DNA of 28,063 nucleotides from DATGHS01 sp035307785 (lineage in GTDB: Bacteria; Planctomycetota; Planctomycetia; Gemmatales; Gemmataceae), in assembly GCA_035307785.1 (NCBI GenBank), contig DATGHS010000305.1, forward strand, positions 1 through 28,063. The letters run 5' to 3'. The notes under the pieces are model-generated. The model was not told the origin of the DNA. It worked only from the letters and a program-made list of their open reading frames with translations, and did no database searches. How positions within the stretch are numbered: position 1 is the first letter of the stretch; every line of letters starts with the position of its first letter. The position numbers and the translations under genes are program-made. Positions 13,282 to 23,895 of this stretch are shown piece after piece.

Positions 13282-14625
13282 CTATGGCCCGACTTCGACT
13301 TTGACCGCAATGCCGTCGGCCAGACCGGCGCCGTGGCCGGCGATGACCTGGTCCGTGGCTTTTAATCCGGAGCGCACTTCGACCGAGATCCCGTCGTCGC
13401 GGCCGACGCGCACTGGGACCAGGCGCGCCTTGCCGTCTTGGACCACGAACACCGAACGCTGATCGTCCTTCGGTTGGCCGGTGAGACAAGTGCTGGGAAT
13501 GGTCACGGCATGCGGATCGGAGCCCAGGTAAATGGTGGCCTTCCCAAACATGCCGCTGGCGAGATTTCCTTCAGGGTTCGGCAAATCGATCTCGGTACGC
13601 ATGGTGCGCGAGTTGTAATCTTCCGAACGGGCCGTACGAGCGACCTTGCCATGAATGACCTGGCCGGGCAGCGCATCCACTTCGACGTCGGCTTTCGAGC
13701 CCTGATGAGTGAACGGCACATCGGGATCGGGCACATCGACAATGCCGCGCATAACGTCAGTGCGGGCCACGCTGAGCACCGGTTTGTGGCCCACGCTCGT
13801 GCCTTCGCGAATGAAATCACCTTCGTGATAGTTGCGCTGGGTAATCACGCCTGCAAACGGCGCGCGAATCTGCAGGTAGCCCTGGAACACCTTGGCCCGC
13901 GCCAGGGCCGCTTCGGCGACTTGAACCTGCGAACGCGCGTCTTGCAGCTCGGCCCCGGCTTCGGCCAGGCGTGCCATGGCCGTGGCCACTGCCACCTGCG
14001 CCGTGTTTACCGCCTTCCGCTTCGCGACCACGTCGGCTTCCGCCGCCTTCTTCGCTTCCAGTTTCTCGTCGGCCAGCTCCGGTTCGATCGACTTCAATTC
14101 CACCAGCTTTTGGATCCGCTTATATTGTTCAGTGCGCAAATCCTGCATGGCGCTGGCGCTGGCCAGGTCGGCCTTGGTCTGCTCGACTTTCACCGTCGCT
14201 TCTTCCACGCTCGCTTGCGCAGCGGTCTGACGGGCGCGCATTACCTCAACTTGTGATTTCGCCTTGGCCAAATCCGCGGTCGCTTGCTGAACGTTGGTAT
14301 TGATTTCCGGGGCTTCGATCTCGGCCAGGAGCTCATTTTTTTCGGCCGCGCTGCCAATGTCCACACCCTGGTTGTGCAGGTAGCCCGCCACCTTGGCATA
14401 AAGATCGGCAAATTGAAAGGCGTGGATGGTAATGGGGCGCGTGACCGTTCGCTCTAGACCGCCGGGCCTGGGCTGGATGACTTGCACCGAAACAGCAGCG
14501 CTCTCCGAAGGATTGGATGCCTTGGCCCCGGCGAAAAGATAGGTGCGCGCCACGAACACGACGCCGGCCAGCGCAGCGATCCCAGCCAGCACGCCCACGA
14601 GCAGCAATACCCAAAGGCGGGTCAT
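13282..14625 (-). CDS. RND periplasmic adaptor (HlyD/membrane-fusion) protein
   Basis: 447 aa. N-terminal membrane anchor (residues 6-27), then the first half of a lipoyl-like domain (DLYAKVAGYLHNQGVDIGSA, about 73-92), a long alpha-helical hairpin rich in Ala, Glu and Lys (about 112-250), the second lipoyl half (LQIRAPFAGVITQRNYHEGDFI), then beta-barrel and membrane-proximal domains (ASGMFGKATIYLG; AGHGAGLADGIAVKVEVGP). It bridges the RND permease and an outer-membrane factor. No outer-membrane channel gene is in the window. AAGGTG lies just before the ATG. The gene follows the universal stress gene by 18 bp and precedes the permease by 66 bp, so all three are probably one transcript. Confidence 0.92.
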   Translation of the reverse strand: MTRLWVLLLVGVLAGIAALAGVVFVARTYLFAGAKASNPSESAAVSVQVIQPRPGGLERTVTRPITIHAFQFADLYAKVAGYLHNQGVDIGSAAEKNELLAEIEAPEINTNVQQATADLAKAKSQVEVMRARQTAAQASVEEATVKVEQTKADLASASAMQDLRTEQYKRIQKLVELKSIEPELADEKLEAKKAAEADVVAKRKAVNTAQVAVATAMARLAEAGAELQDARSQVQVAEAALARAKVFQGYLQIRAPFAGVITQRNYHEGDFIREGTSVGHKPVLSVARTDVMRGIVDVPDPDVPFTHQGSKADVEVDALPGQVIHGKVARTARSEDYNSRTMRTEIDLPNPEGNLASGMFGKATIYLGSDPHAVTIPSTCLTGQPKDDQRSVFVVQDGKARLVPVRVGRDDGISVEVRSGLKATDQVIAGHGAGLADGIAVKVEVGP

Positions 14626-14643
14626 CGTTCACCTTGCCTGCTT

Positions 14644-15543
14644 TCAATGTTCGAGCGGCTCGCGCTTGACCGCCAGCAGCGAACAACGCACCTGCGGCAA
14701 TAAGCGTTCGGCCATGTTGCCCAGCATCATGCCCGAGAAGCCGTGACGGCCAACGCTACCGAGAACAAGCAGATCGATATCGTGCTCCCGGGTGAATTTT
14801 ACGACGGCGTGATCGGCCAGTCCATCACTATCGGCCACGTGGATGCTCACCGCCGGCTCGGGCGGCCCGTCTTCGTTTCGCGCCACTTGCTGTTGCAGCG
14901 CCTGGAGGGCTTCGCCGCGCAGCTGAACGTGATAGCGCTCCGTGACCGGGTCCGCCGGTGACGGGCTCCAGAGTTGATCCAGTGGGAATTCCACGACGTC
15001 GAGAATATGCACGCGTGCCACGTCCGCCTGGCCGATTTCCAGGCCCATCTGCACCACCGCTTCGCTTAACGGAGACAGATCGCTGGCAACGAGGATTTGC
15101 TGCGGTGCGGTTTGCCTCCCCGGTTTGCTGATCCATACCGGGCACGGGCACCGGTGCAACAGCTTGCGCGACGTGCTGCCCGACAACAGCCGGCTCCAAG
15201 CGCGCCGTTCGCGTGTGCCAACCAACACGAGGTCGTATTGCTCGCGCTGCACCTGGCGAATGATCTCTGCCGAACTGTCTCCACACGTTACCACGATGCG
15301 TGGATCGATGCCTTGAGCCCGGGCCTGCTCGGCCAGTTGGGCCAGTGCCAGCCGCGCTTCCCGTTCGCCGATCCGATCGTGGGCCCCGAGTACCGACAAC
15401 ATTGTCAAACGCGCGCCGCTTTGCGACGCCAACCATATCGCCTGCCGGACTGCGTGATCGGCCACCGCGTCCATGGTGGCGACGCCGATCTGTTTGCCTT
15501 GAATGAGATCGACGCCGGCCAGAATGTTGTGAAATGGATGCAT
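14644..15543 (-). CDS. tandem-domain universal stress protein (UspA family)
   Basis: 299 aa with two Usp domains. Start at 15543 (MHPFHNILAGVDL) after a G-rich ribosome binding site; the longer frame to 15633 begins in non-coding sequence. Domain 1 runs to about residue 140 and has a degenerate nucleotide loop (GTRERRAWSRLLSGSTSRKLL, split over 109-129). Domain 2 (about 148-296) has the full ATP-binding form GSVGRHGF, then G near 271-275, then MAERLL. Usp proteins bind ATP and help cells survive stress; in planctomycetes they often sit beside efflux or redox genes. It is first in the apparent usp-adaptor-permease operon. Whether it acts on the pump is not known. Confidence 0.9.
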   Translation of the reverse strand: MHPFHNILAGVDLIQGKQIGVATMDAVADHAVRQAIWLASQSGARLTMLSVLGAHDRIGEREARLALAQLAEQARAQGIDPRIVVTCGDSSAEIIRQVQREQYDLVLVGTRERRAWSRLLSGSTSRKLLHRCPCPVWISKPGRQTAPQQILVASDLSPLSEAVVQMGLEIGQADVARVHILDVVEFPLDQLWSPSPADPVTERYHVQLRGEALQALQQQVARNEDGPPEPAVSIHVADSDGLADHAVVKFTREHDIDLLVLGSVGRHGFSGMMLGNMAERLLPQVRCSLLAVKREPLEH

Positions 15544-15849
15544 GACTTTTCCCCCTATCGGGTTCAGCCAACGCAGCCTTGCCAACGGAGAACGAGAGAG
15601 GAAAGTGCAAACCCGATGCCAATCTTTTTGCACCGGAGCGGTTCAAAATGCACACAGAAACGCAAACAGCAAAATGATCTGGCCGCGGCTCGTGAGCAAA
15701 AACTCGTCACCGTGCGCAGAACTCTTCCCTGTTTATGAACGCGGCACGCGCGGGCGTCCGATTCCCAGGTGTTGCAAGCGATTGCCTTCTGGTCAGCGGG
15801 TAGAGTCGAGACAGATTCACAGGATAACCAGCATGCGCACCATTCACGA

Positions 15850-15885
15850 GACCTGTAACGGAACTTGTAACCGAATTTGTATCCG
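15850..15885. repeat. three imperfect 12-bp tandem repeats
   Basis: Units GACCTGTAACGG (15850-15861), AACTTGTAACCG (15862-15873) and AATTTGTATCCG (15874-15885). Helical-turn-sized spacing resembles binding sites for a recombinase or replication protein. Confidence 0.45.
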
Positions 15886-15900
15886 CACCAGGCAACTCAC

Positions 15901-16026
15901 TTTTCGACTTTTTTCGACCAAGTCTGCGAAAGCGAGCTGCGTATGCAGCAAGTGGTTGAAATACCAACGAGTTTCGGCAACGGTTGCGATTGTCCGAGCG
16001 ACTGCAAAGTCGAAAAAAGTCGAAAA
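15901..16026. repeat. 18-bp perfect inverted repeat around 90 bp
   Basis: TTTTCGACTTTTTTCGAC (15901-15918) and its exact reverse complement (16009-16026). Each arm is itself a direct repeat of TTTTCGAC. Located 32 bp from the 3' end of tRNA-Leu. May be the ends of a short element remnant or paired recombinase sites. The low complexity of the arms weakens the case. Confidence 0.5.
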
Positions 16027-16057
16027 AGGCGCGCTTCCAACCCATCGAATCAGCAAC

Positions 16058-16141
16058 TGGCCACGGCGGGACTCGAACCCGCACGTCCCTACGGGACAGG
16101 GGATTTTAAGTCCCCAGCGTCTGCCATTCCGCCACGTGGCC
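16058..16141 (-). tRNA. tRNA-Leu(TAA)
   Basis: 84 nt on the - strand. Acceptor GGCCACG (16141-16135) pairs perfectly with CGTGGCC (16065-16059); discriminator A at 16058. D arm region GCGGAATGGCAGACGC; anticodon stem GGGGA/TCCCC around loop CTTAAAA with anticodon TAA at 16108-16106; long class II variable arm (GTCCC, GTA, GGGAC); T arm GCGGG, TTCGAGT, CCCGC. The long variable arm and TAA anticodon identify leucine. CCA is not encoded, so it must be added after transcription. It lies on the same strand as the flanking genes. Confidence 0.97.
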
Positions 16142-16251
16142 GGGAAGTTCGACAAGAAGCAGACGTCATGAGCAAGTCTACCTGCCGTTTGCGCAGCAGC
16201 AAGACCACCCGAGCCGGCTCGGTGGCGCTGGCGGTGGTTCTCTCGAGTCCT

Positions 16252-17426
16252 TCAAGCGGTGGCTTTCTGGGCCGGCAGCGGGGAAATCTCGGTCGGGGGA
16301 TTGGCTGTTGTTGGAACTATAAGCCCAGTTGGCTTCTTGGCCTTCGACGTGAGCAGGATTTCGATGAAGTTCGAAATCGGGCCCACGATGAAGAGCGCGT
16401 AATAAAGGGCATGCACTTCGCGGAAGGTCAGGCGAATGATTGTGTCCATCACAGCCACCAGGGCCGCCACCAGGCACTGGCTCCAGCGCTTCTTTGTGGT
16501 GGTCGGCGGATCGGTGATCATGAAAAAGATGTAGAGTTGAAACATCGGCCACGTTACCGGCCCCAGTTCCGCCTGCCAGCCATTGCCTGTGACCGCGGCG
16601 CGGACAAAACCCAGCGGAATGAACGTCGCCAGGAACACCAGCGGAATATGCAACCGCCCGAGCCGGTAAAGAATGAGCGAGCCGAGGGCCCAAATCAACA
16701 GCACCGGCCAAATCTCATTGCCGGCCTGAACGCTTAGGCTCGCCAACCGCTCGCCGGCCAACGTCAGCAACATCGTCACACCGAAATTCGACGGATTCCA
16801 CAAGTGCCGGCCGCGAAAGCGCAGCGCGTATTTCGACATGATCGAAATCAAGCCGCACATGATGAATGGCCAAAGCTCCGGCGATTTGATTAGAATGCCC
16901 ACGCTAATGCCGGTGATGTATGCGCTGGAGATGTGCGGCCACTTGCCGCGCATGAAGCGCGCCATGACCATATCGATGGCCACCGTGGCCATCATGGCCA
17001 CAAACGTGGGCGAGTAGCTGGTCACTTTTCCATTCGTCAGCCACGTGAGCCATTCGCTGGTGTGGTTGTCGAGAATACCGTAAGTCGCATCGGCAACGAG
17101 CAGAATGTAGGTGATGAGGATCGGGGCGTGAAAGCGCACGTCGCGCTTGATGAGTTTCCACCAGATGGCGACGAGGATGGCGCCGAGCAATGTTACGGCG
17201 ACAACCCTCGGCACGGCGAGGTCCGGTACGAACCCAATCCGCCGCGCCGCGTCGAGGAAGAGTTTGGTGAAAGCGGAATAACTGACGAAATAACAAATGA
17301 CGACTACAGCCGAGATCAGGAGCCGAACGGCCACCGCAACCGCCTTGTCGCCGGCTGGCTCAGGCGGTGGCATCTTTCCGGGCGGCGGGCTTGCCGCGCC
17401 ATTGAGCCCCGGCTTGTCGTTGGTGT

Positions 17427-17430
<4 letters not shown>
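16252..17430 (-). CDS. RnfD/NqrB-like integral membrane protein
   Basis: 392 aa. A Pro-rich cytoplasmic N-terminus (residues 1-28) is followed by eight to ten hydrophobic segments (first about 31-50, last about 342-360). Signature sequences of the RnfD/NqrB fold are present: HLWNPSNFGVTMLLTLAG (209-226) and FFMITDPPTTTKKRW (302-316). In Rnf and Nqr complexes this subunit carries covalent FMN on a Thr within an SGAT-type motif; I see no such motif here, so it may not bind FMN that way. No other Rnf/Nqr subunits are nearby. Its ATG overlaps the stop of the CRTAC1-like gene (ATGA, 17427-17430), with GGAG nine bases upstream, so translation is coupled. Last gene of the seven-gene operon. A membrane electron-transfer or transport role is inference. 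Confidence 0.8.
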
Positions 17431-19232
<1,802 letters not shown>

Positions 19233-19246
19233 CGGAACTCTCCTCA

Positions 19247-22200
19247 TCATGGCTGCGGCCGGCGGAACGAACGAAGGCCTTGTTCGAATTCATAAGGCGT
19301 AACGTAGCGCGTGTGATATATGCACCAATCCATAGGATTTCGTTGATAAACAGGGTCGTCTTCCAATCTGCCCGGCGGCCGGTCGTAGCTTTTGAGATTG
19401 TGCGCCGGCAACGGCAAAACGGTCTTCGAGAACGACGTGTTGAAGTCGCCATCCTTCTCCCAGCCATCGCCTACCCACACGAAATCGCGCTTCCAACCGG
19501 CCGGCGGACCGGCCGGAACCGGAAACCGCAGAGCCAGTTCATCGCCGGCGTTCATGATAACGTAGCGGTCGTCGACATTCGCCAGCAGTTCCTTCACGTC
19601 GCCAAAGCGCGTGTGGTAACCGATCAAGTCGCGCCAGCGCTGTTGCGTCGTCGCGATTCTGTCATAATGCGGCAACTCCGGCGAACTCGCGTTCGCTTGT
19701 GTCATTTCGAGAATCCCGCGGTAGCGCAGCTCGGCTTTTTCGGGCGACAACCGTTGCTGTTTCATGTCTTTAGAATCAAGGCCGACAGCATATTGCAACG
19801 CATCCCAATAGATTTCCAGGTTGGTCCGCAGCCGAAAATGGCGCGCGACTTCTTTGCCGTCGCTGCCGTCGAGGCGGATCATCATCGTCTTGTTCTTGCC
19901 GGCGGGGAAGCCGAGCGCCGGTCCGCTTGCCTTCCAGCCGCCGTGACCATCGGGCACTTCGAGAACCAACGGTTGCGGCTTATCGAGATTCCCTTGATTG
20001 ATGGCCATGTTGATCGAGCTGTCGGTCGGGTGAATCCAGCCCGTGGCCAGGAGCCAAAGCGGACCCTGGATTGGCGCATTGGCACCGAGATCGACTTCCA
20101 CCCAGTGATCGCGGGTGATGCCCTGAAACTTACCGCGGCCAAAGGTGTCGAGATAGACACCGTCTACACTCTTCACGATTTCGGTTACGTCGCTGCCGTT
20201 GTCATCGATCGCCCGCGCCACCGGTTTCGGCTTGGAAGTGAGATGAACGTCCAGTTTCATCGGCGTCAGCGCGAAGCGTTCGTCGACAAAGATTTCCGTG
20301 TTGGCCGGATGATCGACCACCATCAGCGCCACGTAGTCGATAAAGTGCGTTTCCCACAGATTGGCTTGCACGCGCAGATCGTAGAAGCCGTTGTGCGGCG
20401 CCAGTTGCTCGCTGCGAACTTTGCACCAATCCTGGGTTTGCGCGAAGCCGGTTTGCGCCTGGCCATTGATGTACATGCCGAGCGGCGAACTCCACAGGAA
20501 GTCGGTGACAAACGTCACCTGCTTGCCGTCCCAAGTGAAAAGGAACGGGCAGGAGCCTTTGAGGCGCTGCTTGGCGGAACACATGTTGTCGCCGGCATCC
20601 AGGAATTCGTATTGTGCGTAGCCACTGGTCCAAACGATGCGCAAGACTTGACCTTTGCTACGATGGCCCAGGCCAAAATGGACGCGCGGAGAACTGATGA
20701 TCTGTTTCTGCACCAGTGTGCCGGCCCTCAGCTCGATTTCGCTGCCAATGCCGTAGGAGTTAATGCGCTGGTCACCCGGGGCGTTCGCATTGGCAAACGG
20801 GCGCACCAATTGCCAATGATAGTCCTTCGTGCTTTTGCCGATGAGTTGCACTGGCTGGCCCGGATCTGAGACCGTAAGGAGGTCAATCTTTCCTTTTCCA
20901 AGTACGTCTTCCACGCCGGTGATGCGTGAGGCGATCTCGGTCGCCAATGGAGTGAATTTGTCGGGGCCTTCGCCGAGAAAAACACGACTGTTTCGCGGCC
21001 CGACGACCACCAAATCCGGCATGCCATTGTTATCGAAGTCGGCCACAAAGATGCGAGCAGCGCCAGGTTCAATCGGATCCTTGAAGTCAGGCCAGCGCGC
21101 AATCTCGGCCACCTGCCAGCCTTGGCCATGCTTCTGGTCGGACAAGCGCAGAACTGCTCCATCATCGCGCACGGCTAGTAAGTCGATCACGCCGTCATCG
21201 TTGACATCCGCCGCAGCAAGGGCGACGAGCCGGCCCAGATCGCTCGGCACCGGTCGGCGGCGGAAAACGCCAGCCCGCTCGTTCGCAAAGACGTGCAGTT
21301 GGCCGTTTTTGTCGATGAACGCTGCGTCGGGCGCGCCATCATTGTCGAAGTCGGCCCAAATAAACGCCCGCGCGCCATCCACGCCGGCAAACGGCTTGAC
21401 GACCTTAAACGTGCCATCCTGATTGTTGCGCAAGATAATCGGCTCGCCTGATCGCGGCGCCGCGATCACGTCGAGATCGCCATCCATCTCGATATCAGCT
21501 GCCCAGACACCAAAGTAATCTGCGTTCAGAATTGGTGGGGCCAGACCCGTCTTTGCCGTCACATCGCTGAAGCCGCCGTCTTTGTCCTGCTGCCAAAATT
21601 TCAGCCCACCAACACCCGCCAATAACAAATCGTTAAGGGTATCGTTGTTCCAATCGACAGGAAGGATGCCATTTGCAGTCGGCGGCAGATGCTGCGCACC
21701 TGAGGGAAATGAAAGCACGGGGGCGGGGCCATCAGCTCGACGAACCGTCTTGGCATTAGCGACAAATACCGCCGGTGCGCTTTCACCGGACAACCAGACG
21801 GGCAGGCATAGATCCCATCGCTCCTTGGCAACATCCGGAACCACGTTGTCGATCGTCCGGGGGGTGAAGGTCAGACCGGTATCGGGCGGGTCGGGCGTAG
21901 TCCGCAAAGGCGACAAGCGCAAGAACTGCTGTAGCGCCTCGCCAATGCCGCTGGAATACGTGTTGAGTTCCCGGCCGTAACGAGCGTAACCGAACTCCGC
22001 CATTAATACGTGGTCGAGTTGGCTCACTTCGTATGGTACGTCGCCGAGCAACATCGCCTTGGCGGCTTTTTTCACAACGGCCAGCTGATCTCTGGACATT
22101 TGCGACCAGTCCGGGGCCAGTTGGTCAAACCGGGCTAGGGTCGCTTGCACAGTCTCGGCATCCCGACGCTGGGCCGCAACGCGGCAACGTTCCGTTAGTG

Positions 22201-22756
22201 CTTTCAGATTGTTGGGTTGAACGCGCAGGATCGCTTCCATCAACTTCTGATATTCCGCATCGCTATTTTCTCCGGCAGCCTGGGAAATCAGGTGGGCAAG
22301 TTGAAATAGCGCTGCAACGTCTTGCGGCCTGCGTTCGACGGCGCGACGCAGATGGGCAATGGCTTCGTCGTAATTGCCCTTCTTGTCGGCCAGTAGCCCC
22401 AAAAGCAAGTCAACCTCTGGGCTGTCCGGTGCAAGCTCATGGGCTTTATTCAAATCTGCTGTTGCTTCCGGCAGGCGATTTTCGCGTATATACAACAGTC
22501 CGCGATTGGCCCAGGCGGCCGGCTCTCGCGGAACAATTTTAGTCGCCTTGGTTAGATTCTCCGAAGCCACATTGTTCATGTCGGCATCCATCGCCGCGGT
22601 ACCGGTCTCGAATGCCTCAGCATATTGCTCATAGGCCGGCGAGCTGGGCTCGGGCAGTTCTGGCCCCCATGGGCGCATAACGATGACGACAAGAACAATT
22701 GCGCCGAGGGCGGCGACCGAGCCGCCAATCCACCAGGTTTTGCGAGATGCGCTCAT
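19247..22756 (-). CDS. large TPR + FG-GAP + ASPIC envelope protein
   Basis: 1169 aa. N-terminal membrane anchor (residues 9-27); TPR helices (about 48-215, e.g. AWANRGLLYIRENRLPEATA and YDEAIAHLRRAVERRP); FG-GAP/VCBS propeller (about 365-635) with loops DIEMDGDLDVIAA, DFDNDGAPDAAFI, DVNDDGVIDLLAV and DFDNNGMPDLVVV; ASPIC/UnbV domain (about 665-716: YGIGSEIELRAG, RVHFGLGH, IVWTSG). A 450-residue C-terminal region of no family I can name starts with C725 and C736 around NMCSAKQRLKGSCPFLFTWD. The start at 22756 overlaps the preceding stop (ATGA, 22753-22756). The TPR part could dock a partner and the propeller could face the periplasm or outside. Function is unknown; context ties it to the ABC transporter and redoxin. 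Confidence 0.85.
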   Translation of the reverse strand: MSASRKTWWIGGSVAALGAIVLVVIVMRPWGPELPEPSSPAYEQYAEAFETGTAAMDADMNNVASENLTKATKIVPREPAAWANRGLLYIRENRLPEATADLNKAHELAPDSPEVDLLLGLLADKKGNYDEAIAHLRRAVERRPQDVAALFQLAHLISQAAGENSDAEYQKLMEAILRVQPNNLKALTERCRVAAQRRDAETVQATLARFDQLAPDWSQMSRDQLAVVKKAAKAMLLGDVPYEVSQLDHVLMAEFGYARYGRELNTYSSGIGEALQQFLRLSPLRTTPDPPDTGLTFTPRTIDNVVPDVAKERWDLCLPVWLSGESAPAVFVANAKTVRRADGPAPVLSFPSGAQHLPPTANGILPVDWNNDTLNDLLLAGVGGLKFWQQDKDGGFSDVTAKTGLAPPILNADYFGVWAADIEMDGDLDVIAAPRSGEPIILRNNQDGTFKVVKPFAGVDGARAFIWADFDNDGAPDAAFIDKNGQLHVFANERAGVFRRRPVPSDLGRLVALAAADVNDDGVIDLLAVRDDGAVLRLSDQKHGQGWQVAEIARWPDFKDPIEPGAARIFVADFDNNGMPDLVVVGPRNSRVFLGEGPDKFTPLATEIASRITGVEDVLGKGKIDLLTVSDPGQPVQLIGKSTKDYHWQLVRPFANANAPGDQRINSYGIGSEIELRAGTLVQKQIISSPRVHFGLGHRSKGQVLRIVWTSGYAQYEFLDAGDNMCSAKQRLKGSCPFLFTWDGKQVTFVTDFLWSSPLGMYINGQAQTGFAQTQDWCKVRSEQLAPHNGFYDLRVQANLWETHFIDYVALMVVDHPANTEIFVDERFALTPMKLDVHLTSKPKPVARAIDDNGSDVTEIVKSVDGVYLDTFGRGKFQGITRDHWVEVDLGANAPIQGPLWLLATGWIHPTDSSINMAINQGNLDKPQPLVLEVPDGHGGWKASGPALGFPAGKNKTMMIRLDGSDGKEVARHFRLRTNLEIYWDALQYAVGLDSKDMKQQRLSPEKAELRYRGILEMTQANASSPELPHYDRIATTQQRWRDLIGYHTRFGDVKELLANVDDRYVIMNAGDELALRFPVPAGPPAGWKRDFVWVGDGWEKDGDFNTSFSKTVLPLPAHNLKSYDRPPGRLEDDPVYQRNPMDWCIYHTRYVTPYEFEQGLRSFRRPQP

Positions 22757-23895
22757 GGCCTGTTTGCCGGCAAGCGGCCCTCGAGTTTGCCCAGTTCGTA
22801 CAGCAACGTCAAGTTTCCGGTGAATGGTGACTTTCCGACGTACGCCCAATGCACCCGGCCATCACGGCCGACGATGAATGTTCCGTGCTGCAAGCGTTCC
22901 GGCGTGTTGGCCGTGGCCGGCTCATAAACGCCGTAGGCCGCCGCCGTCTTGTTCCCCGGATCAAACAACACCGGAAACGAAAACGCGCCATATTCCCGAA
23001 AACGATCGAGCGTGGCCTGCGGCGGGTCGGCACTAAGGGCGACTATTTCCGCTCCCAGCTCGTGGAACTTCGGGAGGTCGTCGTTTGAGGCAAACAGTTG
23101 ACCCACGCAATGGTCGCAGTGGTAACCGTAATAAAAAATCAGCACGACCGGGCCACGCACAAGCAAGTCGCGCAGGCGCACGTCGTTCAGTTTTGTGTCG
23201 GCCAGCGTGAAATCCGGCGCCGGCTGTTCGAGCACAGGATGCTGCTGTGTGGCGACGCGCTCTGTCGATGCATCCGCTAGCAGTTTCTCCAGCGAGCCTG
23301 ACAGTGGCTTGACGTTTTGACTGTTCAAAAACTCGCGGGCCGCGCTGGCTACATTACGTCCCGGCGCCGGCATCGGTTTGCGCGGCCGCTGGGACCAACT
23401 CCAGACTCCGCCGGTAGCAGTTAGCAAAATGAGGACCGCCAGCGCTGCTCGCCAGCGTGGTTGCAGTTTGGAGAAGTAATCCTTTTTCCTGGCCCACGCT
23501 AACAATGCAACGCCGATGACCGTAAGCGCTGCAAGCAGTGCCGCGAGCCATGGAAAACGCGCGGACCCCGGCGCGTCATGAACCACAAAGGGTTCCCGAA
23601 TTGCCGTTTCTTCGGTCGGCCCACAGTCGACGGCAACTTCATAGGCACCGGCTTCAGCGACCGCCTGAACCCAGCGACCTTGTAAATCGGTTCTTCCCGC
23701 CGCGACCACGATCTGCCGGCCATACAGCAGCCGCACGGCCGCGCCTTCAGCCGGCCGGCCATCGGCATGCTGCACGCGAACTGCCACCTCGTGGCCCGAA
23801 GTCTGCACCGCCACTCTCAGTTCCTGTTCGGCGAATGCCCAAGCGGCCAGGAACAGCAGCGAAACTAGCGTTAGCGGCCACCAGCGGGTTTTCAT
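22753..23895 (-). CDS. membrane-anchored peroxiredoxin/thioredoxin-like protein
   Basis: 380 aa. Signal peptide (residues 1-22), an Ig-like or carboxypeptidase-regulatory-type beta domain (about 25-105, VQHADGRPAEGAAVRLLYG), two membrane segments (114-135 and 149-166), then an AhpC/TSA-type thioredoxin-fold domain (about 217-376). That domain starts PAPDFTLADTKL and has the active site YYGYHCDHC (C260, C263) and a later FPVLFDPGNKTAAAYGV. CxxC after the first strand fits a thiol-disulfide reductant or a metal chaperone of Sco type more than a one-Cys peroxidase, though the fold looks AhpC/TSA-like. If its membrane topology is simple, the redox domain faces the periplasm. Start codon overlaps the ATPase stop by 4 bp (ATGA, 23892-23895). 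Confidence 0.85.
   Translation of the reverse strand: MKTRWWPLTLVSLLFLAAWAFAEQELRVAVQTSGHEVAVRVQHADGRPAEGAAVRLLYGRQIVVAAGRTDLQGRWVQAVAEAGAYEVAVDCGPTEETAIREPFVVHDAPGSARFPWLAALLAALTVIGVALLAWARKKDYFSKLQPRWRAALAVLILLTATGGVWSWSQRPRKPMPAPGRNVASAAREFLNSQNVKPLSGSLEKLLADASTERVATQQHPVLEQPAPDFTLADTKLNDVRLRDLLVRGPVVLIFYYGYHCDHCVGQLFASNDDLPKFHELGAEIVALSADPPQATLDRFREYGAFSFPVLFDPGNKTAAAYGVYEPATANTPERLQHGTFIVGRDGRVHWAYVGKSPFTGNLTLLYELGKLEGRLPANRP

Larger units (their letters stand above)
15544..16057. other. 514-bp non-coding stretch 3' of tRNA-Leu
   Basis: No supported gene on either strand. It carries the 12-mer repeats (15850-15885), the 18-bp inverted repeat (15901-15918 and 16009-16026) and a small hairpin GCTGC/GCAGC between its arms. 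It must also hold the promoter of the universal stress operon, which I could not place confidently. Confidence 0.5.

Noticed and set aside
5571..15784. 15-bp identity TGTTGCAAGCGATTG at 5571-5585 and 15770-15784, with a related TTGCAAGCGAT at 2772-2782
   Set aside because: One or so 15-mer matches are expected by chance among all pairs in 28 kb. Flanks do not match, so no link between the two tRNA regions can be claimed.
16205..16225. Palindrome CCGAGCCGGCTCGG as terminator of the seven-gene operon
   Set aside because: No loop and no T run on the - strand. It could only be a weak or factor-dependent end, so it is not listed as a terminator.
19280..20869. 529-codon + strand frame opposite the large ASPIC protein
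   Set aside because: Lies wholly antisense to a gene with clear domains; no start signal or recognisable motif.
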